This document shows, in pieces, positions 5,087 through 6,818 of a stretch of 6,818 nt of DNA. The first letter of the stretch is position 1. Each line of letters begins with the position of its first letter. Origin of the DNA: Actinomycetota bacterium (lineage in GTDB: Bacteria; Actinomycetota; Thermoleophilia; Gaiellales; Gaiellaceae); the NCBI GenBank assembly GCA_013696185.1, contig JACCZA010000246.1, positions 1 to 6,818 on the forward strand. Direction: 5' to 3'. The translations under genes were made by a program, and so were the position numbers. Below the pieces are notes generated by a model. The model was not told the origin of the DNA. It saw only the letters and a list, made by a program, of their open reading frames with translations, and did no database searches.

Positions 5087-6792
5087 GGGGCGGTCGCCGT
5101 CGCCTCGGGCAGGGTCACGCGCACCGTCGTCCCGCTCGGGCGGGTCGAGTCGATCTCGACGGTGCCGCCGAGGACGCGCACGGACTGGCGCACGATCGCG
5201 AGGCCGAGCCCGAAGCCCTGTGAGTCGCGTGAGCCGCCGCGGTAGAAGCGGTCGAAGATGCGGGCGCGCTCGTCGGGGGCGATGCCCGGCCCCGTGTCGA
5301 TCACCTCGATCGCGACCCCGCCGCCGGGGAGGGCGCGACCGAGCACCCGGATGCTCCCCGCCTGGGTGTGGTGGGAGGCGTTCGTCGCCAGGTTCGCGAG
5401 CACCTGCTCGACCAGGTCGCGCTCGGCCATCACGATCAGCCCGTCCGTGCAGTCGACCTCGACCTCGACGCCCTCGTGCGTGCGCAGTCCCGCCGCCACG
5501 TCCTCGAGCAGCGGGCAGAGCTCCATCGGCTGGAGCTGGGGCTCCGCCTCGCTCGACTGCGCGCGGGCGAGTACGAGCAGCGCCCGGCCGAGCCGCGCCA
5601 GGCGGGCCGACTGGCGGTCGAGGATCTCAAGGAAGCGGTCGCGCTCCGCCGGCAGCTCCTTCGCGCCGGCCTGGAGCACCTCGATCGCGCTCGTGATCGC
5701 CGTCACCGGCGTCCGCAGCTCGTGTGCCGCGTTGGCCACGAACTCGCGCTGGACGCGCTCGCGGCGCTCGAGCTCGGACACGTCGGTGATCACGAGCACC
5801 GCCGTCTTGAAGCCGGAGCCCGCTGGGATGCCGAAGAGCGTGTAGCCGAGCCCGTCCCCGGGCGCGACCCGGACGTTCTTGATCACGGCGCCCGGCTTGT
5901 GCAGGTCGGCTGCGAAGTGGCGGAGCGGAAAGTCGGGCCAGGGCTCCGGCAGCGGGTCGCCCTCGCGCAGACGCTCGTTGCCGAGCAGGCGCCCGGCCGC
6001 CATGTTGACGAGCTCGACCCTCAGGTCCTCGTCGACCGCGACGACGCCCTGGTCGAGCCGCTCGAGCAGGCGACGTAGCCGCGCCTGCTCGGCGGTCACC
6101 TTGCCGACCGACTCCTCGAGCCGCATGCGCATGCGACCGAAGGTGGCGGCGAGGTCGCCGACCTCGTCGCGCAGCCCCGTCGGGAGCGGCGTGCGGAACT
6201 CGCCGCGCTCGACCGCCTCGGCGGCGGCGGCGATCCGGCGCAGGCGCGAGGCGATCGCCCAGGCGACTGCGGTGCCGATCAGCCCGCCGAGGAGGAGCGC
6301 GGCCACGACGGCGAGGAGCAGTTGCTCCTTGAACACGAGCATCGGCACGGCATAGCCGGGCTGCGTCTTGAAGCTGAGGAGCGCCGCCGCGCCGTCCCAG
6401 GGCAGGGGGACGGCGGCAACCGTCCGGCGGCCGGAGTCGAAGCTCGCGACGAAGCTCCTGCCCGAGAGCGCCGCCTCCGTGGCCCGCGCGCGCTGCGGCA
6501 GCGAGGCCAGATCGGTCTGGTGGGAGCGGACGGCGGTTACCGGCCGCCCTTTCCGATCGAGCAGGAAGAGGGCGAGCCCGCGCCGCTCTGCGGCCGAGCG
6601 GACGACGTCCTCCTGGCTGCCCCGTTGCACTCCCGCGGCGATCGCGGCGCGAGCCGCGCGCGTCTGGGCGAGCGCGCTCCGCTCGGCCTCGCGCTTGAAC
6701 TGGTGCTCCGCCCGCTTGGTCATCGTCTCTCCTGCGACCACCGCCGTGACCCCGGCGACGAGCGCGAAGGCGAGCGCGAGCCACAGACGCAT
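5083..6792 (-). CDS. Membrane sensor histidine kinase (extracytoplasmic sensor, HAMP, PAS, HisKA, HATPase)
   Basis: A 569-residue transmembrane kinase that autophosphorylates on His and passes phosphate to the adjacent regulator. In order: membrane segment 3-21; extracytoplasmic domain of about 130 residues (23-153); second membrane segment about 157-181; HAMP 182-230 with DEVGDLAATFGRM; PAS about 238-340 with GVVAVDEDLRVELVN; HisKA with the phospho-acceptor His357 in NAAHELRTP; HATPase with the N-box NLATNASHH (467-475), DTGPGIAPDE (499-508), IFDRFYRGG (512-520) and GFGLGLAIV (526-534). All catalytic boxes are intact. The HAMP-PAS-HisKA arrangement is PhoR-like, but no phosphate genes are in view. 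The sensor region contains LFLLDRKGRPVTA and a later AAVPLPW strand, which resembles a small Cache/PDC-type fold; this is inference. The start at ATG 6792 is the only one visible and has no clear ribosome binding site. The same frame stays open to the right edge, so a start beyond the window is possible. The kinase precedes the regulator, the less common order. Confidence 0.93.
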   Translation of the reverse strand: MRLWLALAFALVAGVTAVVAGETMTKRAEHQFKREAERSALAQTRAARAAIAAGVQRGSQEDVVRSAAERRGLALFLLDRKGRPVTAVRSHQTDLASLPQRARATEAALSGRSFVASFDSGRRTVAAVPLPWDGAAALLSFKTQPGYAVPMLVFKEQLLLAVVAALLLGGLIGTAVAWAIASRLRRIAAAAEAVERGEFRTPLPTGLRDEVGDLAATFGRMRMRLEESVGKVTAEQARLRRLLERLDQGVVAVDEDLRVELVNMAAGRLLGNERLREGDPLPEPWPDFPLRHFAADLHKPGAVIKNVRVAPGDGLGYTLFGIPAGSGFKTAVLVITDVSELERRERVQREFVANAAHELRTPVTAITSAIEVLQAGAKELPAERDRFLEILDRQSARLARLGRALLVLARAQSSEAEPQLQPMELCPLLEDVAAGLRTHEGVEVEVDCTDGLIVMAERDLVEQVLANLATNASHHTQAGSIRVLGRALPGGGVAIEVIDTGPGIAPDERARIFDRFYRGGSRDSQGFGLGLAIVRQSVRVLGGTVEIDSTRPSGTTVRVTLPEATATAP

Positions 6793-6818
6793 GCTCGGAT
6801 GGAAGCGCGTCCCACTCA

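Noticed and set aside
4349..5245. Plus-strand frame opposite the response regulator
   Set aside because: It is antisense to a regulator with all conserved residues, has no domain of its own, and is explained by GC-driven scarcity of stops.
5627..6784. Alternative minus-strand frame inside the kinase
   Set aside because: It is an Arg/Ala-rich shadow. The kinase frame has every HAMP, PAS, HisKA and HATPase box.
1..6818. Recurrent CTCGAG/GCTCGAG words across the window
   Set aside because: They follow from frequent Leu-Glu and Ala-Arg codon pairs at high GC; their spacing is irregular and they do not form a repeat array.
1..6818. tRNA, rRNA, CRISPR, insertion sequence or defence genes
   Set aside because: No cloverleaf, spaced direct repeats, transposase motifs or defence domains were found; the five genes account for nearly all of the sequence.

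Overview
The window is very GC-rich and carries five protein genes packed closely together, with nearly all third codon positions G or C. This base use, the weak or absent Shine-Dalgarno sites, a possible leaderless start and the protein families present suggest a high-GC actinobacterium. The metallophosphoesterase and the glycogen-debranching-type enzyme look most like proteins of class Thermoleophilia (Solirubrobacterales or Gaiellales). That placement comes from recalled family resemblance, not from a search.

Layout: (1) positions 4-1467 on the minus strand encode a secreted, probably lipid-anchored calcineurin-like metallophosphoesterase of the actinobacterial 'long-insert' type. (2) A 44-base divergent gap separates it from a plus-strand amylo-alpha-1,6-glucosidase / glycogen debranching family protein (1512-3518). 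(3) An 86-base convergent gap follows, containing a perfect 13-bp inverted repeat that begins inside the debranching gene's stop codon and probably acts as a two-way terminator. (4) A three-gene minus-strand operon is transcribed from the right edge inwards: a membrane sensor histidine kinase (6792-5083), an OmpR/PhoB-type response regulator overlapping it by ATGA (5086-4397), and, after 48 bases, a secreted alpha/beta hydrolase with its own strong ribosome binding site (4348-3605).

How the genes fit together: the kinase senses an unknown extracytoplasmic cue through a domain of about 130 residues and phosphorylates the regulator. The hydrolase is probably co-transcribed and is exported to the same compartment that the kinase senses, but no functional link can be shown here. 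The debranching-type enzyme is probably cytoplasmic glucan metabolism, and its divergent pairing with the phosphoesterase may be incidental.

I do not see a convincing new multi-gene system. The points most worth a second look are the phosphoesterase's apparent loss of two conserved histidine metal ligands, its missing ordinary start codon, the leaderless-type promoter spacing of the debranching gene, and the MITE/REP-like hairpin. No RNA genes, CRISPR arrays, insertion sequences or attachment sites were seen, and no stretch over 300 bases lacks a gene.
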